Source of the DNA: Cladophialophora immunda
Lineage: Eukaryota; Ascomycota; Eurotiomycetes; Chaetothyriales; Herpotrichiellaceae
Assembly: GCF_000835495.1 (NCBI RefSeq)
Contig: NW_015622544.1
Span: forward strand, 5,732,855-5,796,854
Reading direction: 5' to 3'
DNA: 64,000 nucleotides
Shown: piece after piece, positions 19,732 to 30,049 of the stretch
Position numbering within the stretch: the first letter of the stretch is position 1
How the letters are laid out: every line of letters begins with the position of its first letter
Notes under the pieces: model-generated
What the model saw: the letters and a program-made list of their open reading frames with translations, nothing else
Databases searched by the model: none
Told to the model about the DNA's origin: nothing
Made by a program: the position numbers and the translations under genes

Positions 19732-21518
19732 ATGGCCGCGTCTGAAAAGCCCCAAGTTGCCACTATTGAGAGCGCGAATAGCTCGGACATTATCAAGGAA
19801 GATGTACATGCTGGTGCAGGGTTTTCGGCTATACATCGCGACAGCCATGGCCTTCCACTCATACCGCAGCCCTCAGACGATCCTTTGGACCCATTGAATG
19901 TGAGTGTCCTTGAATCATTGGGCTAGTGTTTCCCATTTCTAGTTTCTGAGCTACTGGTCGGGGGACTTCCAACCCTCGGCGGCTCAGTCTTGCCAGATTG
20001 ATCTAGTAACTGGACATGCTGACGGGGGGAAAATGCAGTGGAAGCTTTGGGTGAAGTTGGTGGTCCTTACCGAAATTTCGCTTTTGTCATTCTTGGCCTT
20101 GCTGAGCGCCTCCTTAATAGTACGGCACCGTCAATGCATAAGAATTGCTCACGTCCGGGGAATTGACGAAACTTCCAGACGCCAGCTTTTGTACCTCTCT
20201 CGCTCTTCCTCCACCAAGGCCTCGTGGAAACAGCCTTCGTTACCAGCACCTTCATTGCATGCGTAGGCGTGTCTACGATCGTGTGGAACCCGATCTCCAA
20301 TGTCTATGGGCGACGACCTGTCTACATCATAACCGTTGCCATAAGCATAGCAATGTCTGTGGCATCGGGAAAATCAAAGGATTTTGGGCAAATCCTGACA
20401 TTCCGCGCCCTGAACGGTTTCTTCGGCGGCGTCCCGCTCGGACTAGGCAGTGCCACAGTCTGCGATCTGTTCTTTACACACGAACGAGGGTTCTACATGG
20501 GAATATACACTGTCTCATTCATCCTGGGAGGCCACGTTGCTCCCATAATCGGCGGCTATATTGAGAAAGACTTGACGTGGCACTGGTGCTTCTACGTTCC
20601 GGCTATCCTCACCGCCGGTGTACTCGTCCTGTTCATATTCACTGTCCCAGAAACACTCTACTCACGTGCTCCTGAGGCACTTGCGCGACCACGACGGACT
20701 TGGCTACAGAATATGTTGATGCAAGGCAAGGCACATCCTACACGGCGTTTACGGATCATCGACTTCTTTCGACCGATCCAGATGCTCCAGTACCCGAGCG
20801 TTCTTCTTCCCACTATTTCCTATGCAGTTTCCTTCGCCTATGGTAGTATTCTATTCATCATCACCAGCGCAAACCTGTTCGGCAAAACCTACCACTTCAA
20901 GCCCCAGCAGACTGGACTCTTGCTCGGCATTCCCATCACGGTCGGAAGTGTCATCGGCGAGGCCATGTCGGGCGGCTTTTCGGACTGGGTGAGTGAGAGG
21001 AGGGCAATAAGAAGGGGAGGCCAACGGAAGCCGGAAGATAGACTACTGGCGATATTTCCAGCGTTTGTCCTCATACCGATTGGCATCATCATCGAAGGCG
21101 TCTGCCTCGAGAGGAAGACGCATTGGATCGGCGTGGCATTCGGCATCGCACTCGCCAGCGTTGGGTTGCAGATTTCCACGACCGTCGTCTACACGTACAC
21201 CGCGGAGGTGAGTCTGGCGATCTGCTCGGAACCGCCCTGACCCAAGATGCATCCTTGCTAACGATTATCTGCAACGTAAAGTGCTACAAACCACAATCGC
21301 CAGAGATCGGCTCGCTGCTGAACTTCGCGAGGCAGATCTACTCGTTCGCCATGGGATTCTACGCGATCCCATGGGCCGAAAGAATCGGCGTGCTGAACGC
21401 GTGGGTCGCGATGGCGTTCACCGATGTGGCTTTCTTCCTGCCGCTTCTCCTGCTGTTCTTCAAGGGGGAGGAATGGCGGGTGCGGCTGGGAGAACCAAGG
21501 TTCCATAAAGATCTGTGA
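19732..21518 (+). CDS. MFS transporter (DHA1-like drug:H+ antiporter family)
   Basis: Four exons: 19732-19899, 20039-20119, 20179-21207 and 21282-21518; 504 aa, all junctions phase 0. The second intron (59 bp, branch TTGAC) explains what looks like a frameshift near 20130; joined, it reads SASLI|TPAFVPLSLFLHQG. The N-terminus is hydrophilic and cytosolic (about 55 aa), followed by 12 predicted spans. Family motifs: NPISNVYGRRPVYI after span 2 (motif A) and LGGHVAPIIGGYI in span 5 (motif C of antiporters). PETLYSRAPE starts the central loop. The context with salicylate and dihydroxybenzoate enzymes suggests uptake or efflux of an aromatic acid; direction is not readable from sequence. Confidence 0.85.
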
Positions 21519-21681
21519 TCACAGACAAGGACCAGGAAGATATTGTATTCTATATGTGGACATTGAACGTCCGATCGCCCAGTCCATGCAGCCTGTCGAG
21601 ACATTGTGCAAAACACGACTCAGGTTGCTGTAGAGCACACGTGGCGCAAGGTGGCCCAGACTTCTTGAGCCGCTTTAGGCT

Positions 21682-22496
21682 TCATTTCTCATGTAACAGC
21701 TTGATCAATTCGCCAAAGATCCCCTTCACCTCCTCGACCTCCTGAGCCCACAATCCGTCAGCCTTGGCCAACCCTAAGTCCTCCCCCTTGGCCGCCCTGA
21801 CAAGAAACTCCCTGCCCGGCCCCGGAAAGGTCAATCCGACACTTTTCTGCACGACCCTCATTCGGACACCGTTGAGAACTTGTTTCAGTTGCTCGGCGCA
21901 ATGATTGCCTCCGTGCCCGCCGTATGACACGACCATGGCCGGCTTGCCTACCCATTCGTTGAAGAGGTAGTCGATGGCGTTCTTGAGATTGGCGGGGTAG
22001 CCCCAGTTGTATTGGGGTGTCACGAAGACGAACGCATTGTATGATGTGATCAGTTGGGACCAGGCACGGGTGTGTTCTGAAGATCAGGCGGTGATTAGGT
22101 TAGCATAATACCATTCAATTTCCCGATCGTGTAGGAATGGCGAGAACAACCAAAAATGCCGATTTTGAACAAAAGAAATACAGACAGTGCGTGAAATGAG
22201 AGCTTACCGTGGGTGTAATCCAAGGGGTTAGTAATGCGCTGCGGGATGCCAGGCTCATTGAAGAACGGGAGCGGGTGGTCGGCCAAGTCGATGAGAGAGA
22301 GCTCATAAGGTTGAGAGTTTGGTGCTGTGCGTTGTTGACTGGCCTGTTGATACTGTTTGAGGTTGTCGAAGATGAAGGTGCCGATTTGGTTCCCAATCCG
22401 TGGCTGCCGTTGTGAGCAAATGACAACCCCGATTTTCGGTGGAGGTGGCGCTTCTTGGAGCAGGTCGTTGGTGGTCGGTGCCGGAGAGGAAGACAT
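21682..22496 (-). CDS. NADPH-dependent FMN reductase-like flavoprotein
   Basis: Two exons, read downward: 22496-22208 and 22076-21682; 227 aa. The donor GTAAGC and acceptor TTCAG join DYTHG to EHTRAWSQL. The fold is flavodoxin-like: KIGVVICSQRQPRIGNQIG near residues 20-38 (phosphate-binding loop, degenerate GSxR), VTPQYNWGYPANLKNAIDYL as the flavin-binding hallmark, and VVSYGGHGGNHCAEQL. Relatives reduce FMN or quinones with NADPH. The gene is divergent from a FAD monooxygenase gene and tail-to-tail with the transporter gene (163 bp), so a role in redox supply or quinone detoxification within the cluster is plausible. Confidence 0.82.
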
Positions 22497-23147
22497 CCTG
22501 AGCCCTTCGAATGGACGGAGAAGGTGGTTTCGATAATTGGATCGAGGCTCGATCTGCAGGGGCAAGGCTGATAACAGGCGATCCACGTGATTTTCTTTCC
22601 AAAAGGTCCTGGGAGAAAGTTGCCAATGAGCAGGTGTGAATGATCCGGCTTACAGAGATCGAAATGCGACGAGGTTCTGGAGAAGCAGTAAGGTGAACCA
22701 ACTGAGTGTCTGTTCAATGTTATATACGCCGATGCCCATATTCAAAAATGTCGGAGATAAGTGGCTCGACTAATCTTAAAACTGTATCTATATTCAACCC
22801 TTGTCTTCGTGCCTGCTGCCCCCTGCGTTGATGGGCCGGAGGCTCAAACAGACCGTCCGCTTCGTGCAGCCTTGAATCCTGGGTATGACCGAGCCGACAT
22901 AGTAGCGGACGCAGATGCGGGTAAATGCCCAGCACGCAGCAGTTTAGCCTCATTCACAAAATGACGCAAGCTTCGGCCGAGGCTGGCGAGGGCTTGCAGA
23001 TCGTTGTAACGGGTTATCTAAGCGAACATGGCAGTCGAAGGGAAGTTACACACACGAAGCCAAAGTTTGCGGGAGATTTTCGCGTAGTCTCTGAGCGAAA
23101 GGCACATGCCAATTGCCAGAGTGGAAATGGAGAGTGGATACGGGTTG

Positions 23148-23168
23148 ATGTTGCGCAGGAGCCAATCA
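23148..23168 (+). repeat. Direct repeat copy 1: ATGTTGCGCAG...CCAATCA
   Basis: 18 of 21 positions match the copy at 23374-23394, 226 bp away. The element combines TTGCGCA with a CCAAT box 4 bp on (the CBF/Hap complex binds CCAAT). It lies between the reductase and the monooxygenase. Confidence 0.5.
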
Positions 23169-23235
23169 TAGATCAGAAGTGGGATGGGCCCGGCATCTGC
23201 TGCCAAGGTACCGACTTGCTCTTCGGCCCCGCAAT

Positions 23236-23254
23236 GCTTGGCAAAATGCCAAGC
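23236..23254. repeat. Palindrome GCTTGGCA-AAA-TGCCAAGC
   Basis: Perfect 8-bp arms around AAA. Each arm holds a PacC-type GCCAAG core in opposite orientation. It shares CAAAATGCCAAGC with the tandem array at 4993-5032. A candidate operator for the two flanking genes. Confidence 0.55.
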
Positions 23255-23373
23255 CTCGGCCTTCGGTCATTGCGTTGCAAACGAGGCGCGTTCCTGCACC
23301 GAGTGACTTGGCGGCTGTGCCTGATTGCTGACACGAACGTTTGTCTACATGACAGTCCAAACAGTGCGGTGAT

Positions 23374-23394
23374 ATGTTGCGCAGTGTCCAATCA
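23374..23394 (+). repeat. Direct repeat copy 2: ATGTTGCGCAG...CCAATCA
   Basis: Second copy of the element at 23148-23168, three mismatches, all in the spacer between TTGCGCAG and CCAAT. It lies 203 bp before the monooxygenase ATG, a usual distance for a CCAAT box. Confidence 0.5.
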
Positions 23395-23596
23395 ACGATG
23401 TCTGTTGAGATACGAGGCTGACAATGCTGGGAGAACCGTTGCGGTTGAAGTTGGGAGCGTCGACCGAGGAACAAAGTGGACTCGTGGCACCATTGCAGAG
23501 GAAATGATACAAAAGGACCGCCGCCGTCTCTGAACATCATCGGAGAACAAGTTCAGGACCTCAGCAACACCAAACAACCCCACCAGCAAAGACACC

Positions 23597-24766
23597 ATGA
23601 GCAACATTCGGGTAGCAATTGTCGGAGGCGGCCCCGCCGGCCTCACACTCGCACGCCTCCTCCAACTCAACAACACCTCATGCACTGTCTTCGAGCTCGA
23701 CGCCGACTCCCTCGGACGAGACCAAGGTGGAACAGTCGACTTGCATCCACGGGGAGGACAGCTCGCCTTGGAGCACGCAGGTCTGACAGAGGAATTCAAG
23801 AAGCTTTCTCGTCCGGAAGGAGAGGCATTGAAGTTGCTCAAGTATGACGGTACCATTGTATTCGATGAGAACACGATGGGCAGCACTCGACCTGAGGAGT
23901 ACGCCGATCGCCCAGAAATTGATCGGACAAAGTTGCGGAAACTGCTTCTCAACTCGTTGAAGCCAGGCACCGTGGTCTGGAACAGAAAGCTGCAGTCGGT
24001 CCAAAAGTCGTCATCGCAGGCTGGGAAATATGACCTCCATTTCCAGGACTGCAGAGAGGAAGGATTCGACCTCGTGGTCGGCGCTGACGGGGCTTGGTCC
24101 AAAGTTCGCTCATTTCTCACGGACCAGCAACCTTATTACTCGGGCGTTACCGCCATTGAGCTCTGGGCTCTGGATTTCGACAAAAGGCACCAGTGGTTGA
24201 GCGAGTTCGTGGGTGCAGGGAATTGTTTCATGTTCGATGAAGGACGCGCCATTCAATGTCAGAAATTGGGGAACAACAGCATCCGCGTCTACGCCGGTGT
24301 GCGACAACCCGAAGATTGGCTTGAGAAATGTGGGATCGACTGGTCTGCGCCCGAAAAGGCAAGGGAAATGCTCGTTGAGCAGTATTATAGCGACTGCAGC
24401 GACGACCTGAAGCGAGCCATCTTCGACGCCAACGACAAACTCGTTCCACGCCCTATGTGGATGTTGCCCGTCGGCTTTCGGTGGAAGTCCGACGTAGGGG
24501 TGACATTGCTGGGAGACGCAGCTCATGTGATGACCCCTTTTGCTGGGGTTGGGGTCAACCTTGCCATGGTTGATTCATTAGACCTTGCGAAAGCTATCGT
24601 CAGCTGCGGCGGGGATCGGCAAAAGTTGCCAGATGCGATCAAAGCGTATGAGGGTGAGATGCTGAGCCGGGCAGAGCAGTTCGCAAAGAAGACCTATAAG
24701 GGTTTGGTAAACCATTTCAGCGCTGATGGATGTGAGGAAATGGCTGGGCGTTTGAGACGAAGATAG
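23597..24766 (+). CDS. FAD-dependent monooxygenase, TetX-like
   Basis: Intronless, 389 aa. It has the group A flavoprotein hydroxylase pattern: VAIVGGGPAGLTLARLLQ at residues 6-23 (GxGxxG), DLVVGADGAWSKVR near 155-170 (DG motif) and VTLLGDAAHVMTPFAGVGVN near 305-325 (GD motif). RDQGGTVDLHPRGGQLAL after the first strand is typical of the TetX/aromatic-ring hydroxylase subfamily. Such enzymes hydroxylate aromatic or polyketide-like rings with NADPH and O2. Start ATG at 23597 directly precedes the FAD motif. It is divergent from the FMN-reductase gene. It differs clearly from the salicylate hydroxylase and may act on a further intermediate or a toxic compound. Substrate unknown. Confidence 0.82.
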   Translation: MSNIRVAIVGGGPAGLTLARLLQLNNTSCTVFELDADSLGRDQGGTVDLHPRGGQLALEHAGLTEEFKKLSRPEGEALKLLKYDGTIVFDENTMGSTRPEEYADRPEIDRTKLRKLLLNSLKPGTVVWNRKLQSVQKSSSQAGKYDLHFQDCREEGFDLVVGADGAWSKVRSFLTDQQPYYSGVTAIELWALDFDKRHQWLSEFVGAGNCFMFDEGRAIQCQKLGNNSIRVYAGVRQPEDWLEKCGIDWSAPEKAREMLVEQYYSDCSDDLKRAIFDANDKLVPRPMWMLPVGFRWKSDVGVTLLGDAAHVMTPFAGVGVNLAMVDSLDLAKAIVSCGGDRQKLPDAIKAYEGEMLSRAEQFAKKTYKGLVNHFSADGCEEMAGRLRRR

Positions 24767-24902
24767 GCCTGAACCTGGAATTTAGTGAGTAGCGCTGGGC
24801 TTCGGTGCGTTTGAGAAACGGTGCCTTGACATTGTATTTCACTTGGGTATTCAGTCAGTATCGAAATGTCGATCAAGAAGGACTCAAGAATCTCTCATAG
24901 CC

Positions 24903-26499
24903 TTATGCCTTATTCCTCTGTTCGAAGCCAGCGTCGAGCCAGAGCTGTCGTAACCCAAATTCAAGAGGTTTGGCTGCGATCAGAGACTTGGCTCGAACGA
25001 ATTGTAAAGACTGGTACATCATCATTTTTCGTCTCGCCTGTGCCTTTTGATAGTTAAGAATATCGACCTTGACTTTATTCCAATCGGACTCGACGTTAGC
25101 CAACAACGTGTCTAACTTGATCATGATGGAATTAGACACGCAGTCAACGACAGCGAGAAGAAGGTCATCCCGCGGAGAGGTTTTGCTGGTACTTGTAAAC
25201 TCGGTTTGTTCCACAGCGCCTGAAATGGAGCGCAGCGGTGTGATTTTGCTGCAATACCACCATTCGAAGGCGTCTTTCAAGGATGATATCTGGAGGATCG
25301 CGGTCCGGCGCCGTTCACTGAGTTCAACCGAATCAAGTGCTCCGTTCAAGAGCTGGTCTGCTGTGCTTGAAGCTTCTCGAATAAGGCCCGGCACGTCGAC
25401 AAGGAATTCACAAAGCTCAGATCGAAGTGAGATACTGGCATGCTCCTCGATTTCGATGGGAGTGGGAGAGCTCTTCAACACCTGGCGCCACTCTGGTCGT
25501 GACAGAAAGCATTCTTGTCCAACGCTGGCATCTTGAAGGATCTTTGACATGTTAGTCGAAGGCAATCGAGTACCGTGCTTCAGTAACAGGTATATAGGCA
25601 CTCACAAACCAAGCTCGCTGCGATTCGAGCATGGCCCTCTCGAAGGGCTGCATAAACTTCTCAGAGCCGTGTTCTTCAATAAGAAGTTTCGTTCCCATGC
25701 AAAGTTGACTCCACCGCCCACCTTCGTCGTTCAGCACAAGCTGTACAGGTCAGGGTCTGATGCTGCTAGCTCACCAATGGTGAAGATCAAAACATTCAAT
25801 TCATACCTCGCATGCCTGCAGAATAACAGAAGCACATATTGTTTCAGCCTCTGCGCGTATATGTTGTATATCCAACGATTTTCGAAGAGAGCGCAAACTT
25901 CGGGTGTACAACCGAAGGCATTCCTTCGAGGAAGCTTGAGATGATCTGAGGGAGTCCAGGTAGATGACGCACAGACATGAAACCGCATCGTCTAGTGCAG
26001 TACTGCGACCCAGCCGAGGGGGAATCATAGCATAAAACCTTCCGTGAGATTTTAGGGGGAAGGTGTGCCTGTTCTGCGGCTCATCTAGTATGTAGCACAG
26101 AGTGGAACATATCTGGTCATGTGGTGAAGCCAGAGGCCACTCAACGATAGTCTTCGATGTTGGACCGAGAGAGACGCTCGCTCTGTTCATGAGAATGCCT
26201 CGAAACGCAGAGCCTTCATCGCCTGATGATTCGGGATGGTCGACATCTTCGAAAATGTACTTCTTGTTGCGGTAAAGCAATGCCAGCAGTCCGTTTTCAT
26301 CGACAAACTTCCATCTTCTAGGATAACCTGGACATTTCCAGCCCGCTTTAATGCATGCTGAGCATGAGGGCAGTTCTTCACCGCACTTTACAAGCCAGAC
26401 TCAGCACAAATGAGGGTTTTCCCTGGGGCATGGCATCCTCACCTTCTTCTTGCGTTTCCGACACGTCTCACAGCCAGTGCTTTTGAGCGTCCCCACCAT
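24903..26499 (-). CDS. Zn(II)2Cys6 transcription factor
   Basis: Four exons, read downward: 26499-26443, 26385-25807, 25740-25606 and 25541-24903; 469 aa, all junctions phase 0. The first intron splits the zinc cluster: CETCRKRKKK | CGEELPSCSACIKAGWKC, giving a complete CX2CX6CX6CX2CX6C. After it come PGYPRRWKFVDENG and a fungal-specific regulatory domain of the type-2 class (SCLCVIYLDSLR, ETICASVILQACE, HGSEKFMQPFERAMLESQR). It converges with the FAD monooxygenase gene 136 bp away and may be the working regulator of the cluster, since the other C6 protein has a broken zinc cluster. That role is inference. It should act in the nucleus. Confidence 0.85.
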
Positions 26500-26886
26500 A
26501 TCCAAGGAGGTGAGCGGAGGTTCCAAGGCGAGTCATTTTTCTTCTTGTGGTGCCTTTGTGAGACAGTGGCTTGAGGAAAGGAATGGACATAGGTAGTGTC
26601 CAGGCATTGTGCTGACGGAGCGCCTGCTAGCTAGTGATTTAATGATCGACCGTAGACTGCATTTCGACCGCTACAGACTCTGCCGTTGTCGCCGCCATCC
26701 ATCTAGCGGTGCCGGTGGAGTATCTTCGGTTTCGATCCTGCGCTTTTTGAATTCTGCAATTTGTCCGAAATCTTTCCTTCACCAGTCTCCCTGTCACCAC
26801 AAGTGGTGCCTGGCAAAGCGCTCCAACGACCTACCGCTGTCGGCGAGATGGTGTCTGGGAGAATTTGACACAATCTGCGCCGTATC
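26500..26886. promoter_or_regulatory. Divergent promoter, C6 regulator / RRP6
   Basis: 387 bp between divergent ATGs at the boundary of the accessory cluster and the housekeeping block. No specific element recognised. Confidence 0.5.
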
Positions 26887-29478
26887 ATGGACCTGACTGC
26901 GGACTTCAAGTCCTTTCAGGACCTTGTTCAAGCCTCTCTCATCAATGTGACGCGAAGCGCGACCCAGGTGTCGAACCAAGACTTGGGTTTCCACCGCTCC
27001 TCCTGCGACAAGCTGTCTCGCGCCCTCGATCGTCAAGATGCCCATCTCCTGCGCCTGACAAGCAAACTGCTCAAGGCTGCCGCTCAGGACACACCACTCA
27101 AACCTCCTACGCTGCAAAACCAGGATAGCGTAGAAGATAATTGGCGTGGCATCGTTGATGTCGTTGATGGCCTTCTTGAGAAAGCTGATTCTGCGCTTGA
27201 TGAGTTCTCTGGCATCATCAAACCACAGGAAGTAACTCGCCAAGATGCCGACTCTCCCAGACCTTCAAAGACAGGGTTGGGTTTTCAGAGATGGGCTGCA
27301 ACCAACATACCCAAACCTCAGGTCTTTTTTGACAGACAGGTGAACAATTCTGACTCGACCCCCTTCAAGCCCTTGCTCCAGACGAAGCCTCACGCTATTG
27401 TCCCGCTGGAAGAGAGCCTCGGAGATGAGGACACAGGGTATGGCCCTTGCTACCGTGTTGACGCATTTACTCACTCCATGTACAGATACAATCACCCGTA
27501 CGAACGAGAACTAACTGACTACAAATACCCTCCTTCCGTCTACAAATTCAAGCAGCCGATAGCGTTCACGCCAATTGACGAAAGTGAGCACATCTTTGTT
27601 GACACAGAAGAAGGCGTCATTGAAATGCTAGAAGAGCTTAAAGGTGCTGAAGAGATCGCGATCGATCTCGAGCACAATGACATGCGTTCCTACGTCGGGC
27701 TGGTCTGTCTCATGCAGATCAGCACGCGCGAAAAAGATTGGATCGTTGATACACTGAAACCATGGCGTGAGAAGCTGCAGATGCTTAACCAGGTTTTCGC
27801 GGACCCGAAGATCCTGAAAGTGCTACACGGTTCAAGCATGGACGTCATCTGGTTGCAACGTGATCTGGGACTATACGTTGTTGGTCTCTTCGACACCTAT
27901 CACGCAGCTTGTGCTCTGCAGTTCCAAGGGAAGGGGTTGAAGCACCTTCTTTTACAGTTCGCGAATGTCCATGCTCAGAAACAGTACCAGCTTGCGGACT
28001 GGCGGGTACGACCTCTCCCCAAGGAATTGATCGACTATGCTCGCTCGGACACACACTATCTGCTTACCATTTACGACCACATGCGAAACATGCTTGTCAA
28101 TGGATCGTCGGCCAATGTCAACCTTACAGACTATGTCCTGACGCAGTCGAAGAAAGAAGCCCTTCAAGTCTACTCTCGGCAATTGTATGACCTAGAAACA
28201 GGTGGCGGCCCACTTGGATGGTTTGGATTGCTCACCCAGAGATTTGTCAACCTGAGCAAAGAGCAGCTCGGGGTCTTTCGCGCTCTTCATGCCTGGCGAG
28301 ATCGCAAAGCACGAGAAATGGACGAAGGTATCCAATACATCCTGCCCAATAGGACGTTGTGGCTAGTCGCTGAAAACATGCCAACTTCGGTATTCAATTT
28401 CCATCAGAGCTGCAGAGGGGACTCAAAGCTAGTCTCGGATCGTATCCCTGAAATTATCGAGATTGTCAAGCAAGGCAAAGTTGAGGGCAAGAACGGCAAG
28501 TCACATGCGGAGGTGGTCCAGCACTGCGAGAAAACCCTTGGCCCGACAGCCCGCAGACCGCGGGAGAAAAAACAGCAACCTCAGAGCACATATTCTGGAT
28601 TGGGTGCCACTTTGAAGCAATTGGCTGCTACCCCAGCTTTGACGCCGCTGGATCACGATGAACTCGTGCCCACTGTGAACAGATCGTCTGCTTCGATATT
28701 CTGGGGCGATGTGACACCACAATATCAACAGACTCCCACAGATGTTGCCACTGCAGTTGCTGCACTCTCGTCAATCGTCCCGCTTCGACTGCTCGCTGTC
28801 GAAGACGCCGAAAAAGGGGAAGAAAACCTTGCTCAGCTTATATCTACTCAAGCCCAAACGGAAACCTGGATTGAACCGACGAAGAAACTCGATCCATGGC
28901 CCGCTACACCAAAAGATCAACTCCGCTCCAAAGCCAACGAGATCTTCTCGCTCAACGAGTTGTCACGTTCAAAGGGCAAGAAGCGGAAGACAGACGAATT
29001 TAATGAAGACATCAACGACAACGAACTGGCTGTGCTTGTTTCTTCCTCGGGCGCCATAAACGGTACCACAGCAGCTAGTGAGGTTGCAGTTCCAACGTCT
29101 GCTTCTCCCTCCCAAACACCTCAAAATACCGATGCAGAGCGGAACCCGGAATTCGAAGCAAAACGTCAAGCTAAGAAGCAGAAAAAGGCTGAGAAGAAGG
29201 CTCGCAAGGAAGCTGCGAAAGCTGCAGCTGAGGCTGAATTACAAGCTACGCAGCCGTTCGATTATGGGAGTGCGCCATCCCTGCTAAATCCTGGTCCACA
29301 ACCATCGTCACAGCTAGGCAGCGGTGGTGGCACTGCGGAAGGTCGTGGACAAGGACAGCAGGTGCCCCAAAAGAAGATTATGAACCCTTTTGCAAAAGCA
29401 TTGGATACGAGCACGGGCGCGAGACGTGGAAAGATGAGCAAAGAGCTGCAGGGCAAGAGTATGACTTTCAATTCTTGA
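26887..29478 (+). CDS. RRP6: Rrp6/EXOSC10, 3'-5' exoribonuclease of the nuclear exosome
   Basis: Intronless, 863 aa. Residues 10-110 form the PMC2NT region that binds the Rrp47 cofactor. The DEDDy exonuclease domain spans about 230-400: AIDLEHND with D260 and E262, LHGSSMDVIWLQRDLGLYVV, and YARSDTHY with Y384 and D388. The HRDC domain follows at about 450-530 (LSKEQLGVFRALHAWRDRKA). The tail is basic and Lys-rich (KRQAKKQKKAEKKARKEAAK), fitting nuclear or nucleolar localisation and RNA binding, and ends with a short conserved block (FAKALDTSTGARRGKM). The family trims 5.8S rRNA and snoRNA precursors and degrades nuclear RNAs. Motifs are intact and length is usual. Confidence 0.95.
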   Translation: MDLTADFKSFQDLVQASLINVTRSATQVSNQDLGFHRSSCDKLSRALDRQDAHLLRLTSKLLKAAAQDTPLKPPTLQNQDSVEDNWRGIVDVVDGLLEKADSALDEFSGIIKPQEVTRQDADSPRPSKTGLGFQRWAATNIPKPQVFFDRQVNNSDSTPFKPLLQTKPHAIVPLEESLGDEDTGYGPCYRVDAFTHSMYRYNHPYERELTDYKYPPSVYKFKQPIAFTPIDESEHIFVDTEEGVIEMLEELKGAEEIAIDLEHNDMRSYVGLVCLMQISTREKDWIVDTLKPWREKLQMLNQVFADPKILKVLHGSSMDVIWLQRDLGLYVVGLFDTYHAACALQFQGKGLKHLLLQFANVHAQKQYQLADWRVRPLPKELIDYARSDTHYLLTIYDHMRNMLVNGSSANVNLTDYVLTQSKKEALQVYSRQLYDLETGGGPLGWFGLLTQRFVNLSKEQLGVFRALHAWRDRKAREMDEGIQYILPNRTLWLVAENMPTSVFNFHQSCRGDSKLVSDRIPEIIEIVKQGKVEGKNGKSHAEVVQHCEKTLGPTARRPREKKQQPQSTYSGLGATLKQLAATPALTPLDHDELVPTVNRSSASIFWGDVTPQYQQTPTDVATAVAALSSIVPLRLLAVEDAEKGEENLAQLISTQAQTETWIEPTKKLDPWPATPKDQLRSKANEIFSLNELSRSKGKKRKTDEFNEDINDNELAVLVSSSGAINGTTAASEVAVPTSASPSQTPQNTDAERNPEFEAKRQAKKQKKAEKKARKEAAKAAAEAELQATQPFDYGSAPSLLNPGPQPSSQLGSGGGTAEGRGQGQQVPQKKIMNPFAKALDTSTGARRGKMSKELQGKSMTFNS

Positions 29479-30049
29479 TGGAAGTGCTGGCTTTGCAGGA
29501 TGCTCTTTTTGCTCTGCTATGCCATCCTTCTCCATGTTTTCGAGGAATAAGCTAGCTTTGTGCACACCCATACATGTTCGAGCTGCTTGGTCTGCTGAGA
29601 ACGAGAACTACGGTCTAGCTCGTGGATTTGCCCAAATCTTGAATGCGTTCGGTTGAGCAGCGGATAGCAAACCAATATCACCTCTTGAGCCTCCCTTCTA
29701 TCAGCCCTTCTATCTCTGTTCGTTTTGTGTTCTTCGTTCTCCCTTTTGTCCAAGCCGATCTTACCACCGTTGATTATCCTTTGGGATCATTGTTGTGTGT
29801 TTCTTTTCGTTGTTGTGATCCAGCAGCCTTCTTGACGCCCTCTTGCATACCTGAGAACGCCTAGTTAAGTCCGAAGTGTTTGAGGTTCTGCAGGAGAGTT
29901 TGGCATCCTTGACCCTAGTTGATCCTGTGCGGTTTCCTCCGCAGACATGACAAATAGAGAGAGAGGCCTGGCTTGCTCGTCCAGTCTCCGCGGCACTTGT
30001 GACAGTCATGGTTGCCAGCCGTGGAAAAGCAACTTCGCACTCAAAGGCT
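29479..30049. other. Convergent intergenic region
   Basis: 571 bp between two stops. A minus-strand frame of 182 codons overlaps the end of the next gene in another frame and has no domain character. Confidence 0.5.

Larger units (their letters stand above)
22497..23596. promoter_or_regulatory. Bidirectional promoter, FMN reductase / FAD monooxygenase
   Basis: 1.1 kb between divergent ATGs. It contains a repeated 21-bp element ending in CCAATCA (23148 and 23374) and a 19-bp palindrome (23236-23254) between the copies. A 202-codon plus-strand frame covers much of it, but its translation has no domain and it spans these elements. Confidence 0.55.

Noticed and set aside
20120..20178. Apparent frameshift in the MFS transporter gene
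   Set aside because: A 59-bp GT-AG intron with a TTGAC branch point removes the stop and joins the two frames.
22925..23533. 202-codon plus frame between the reductase and monooxygenase genes
   Set aside because: Covers the shared promoter with its repeats and palindrome; no domain.
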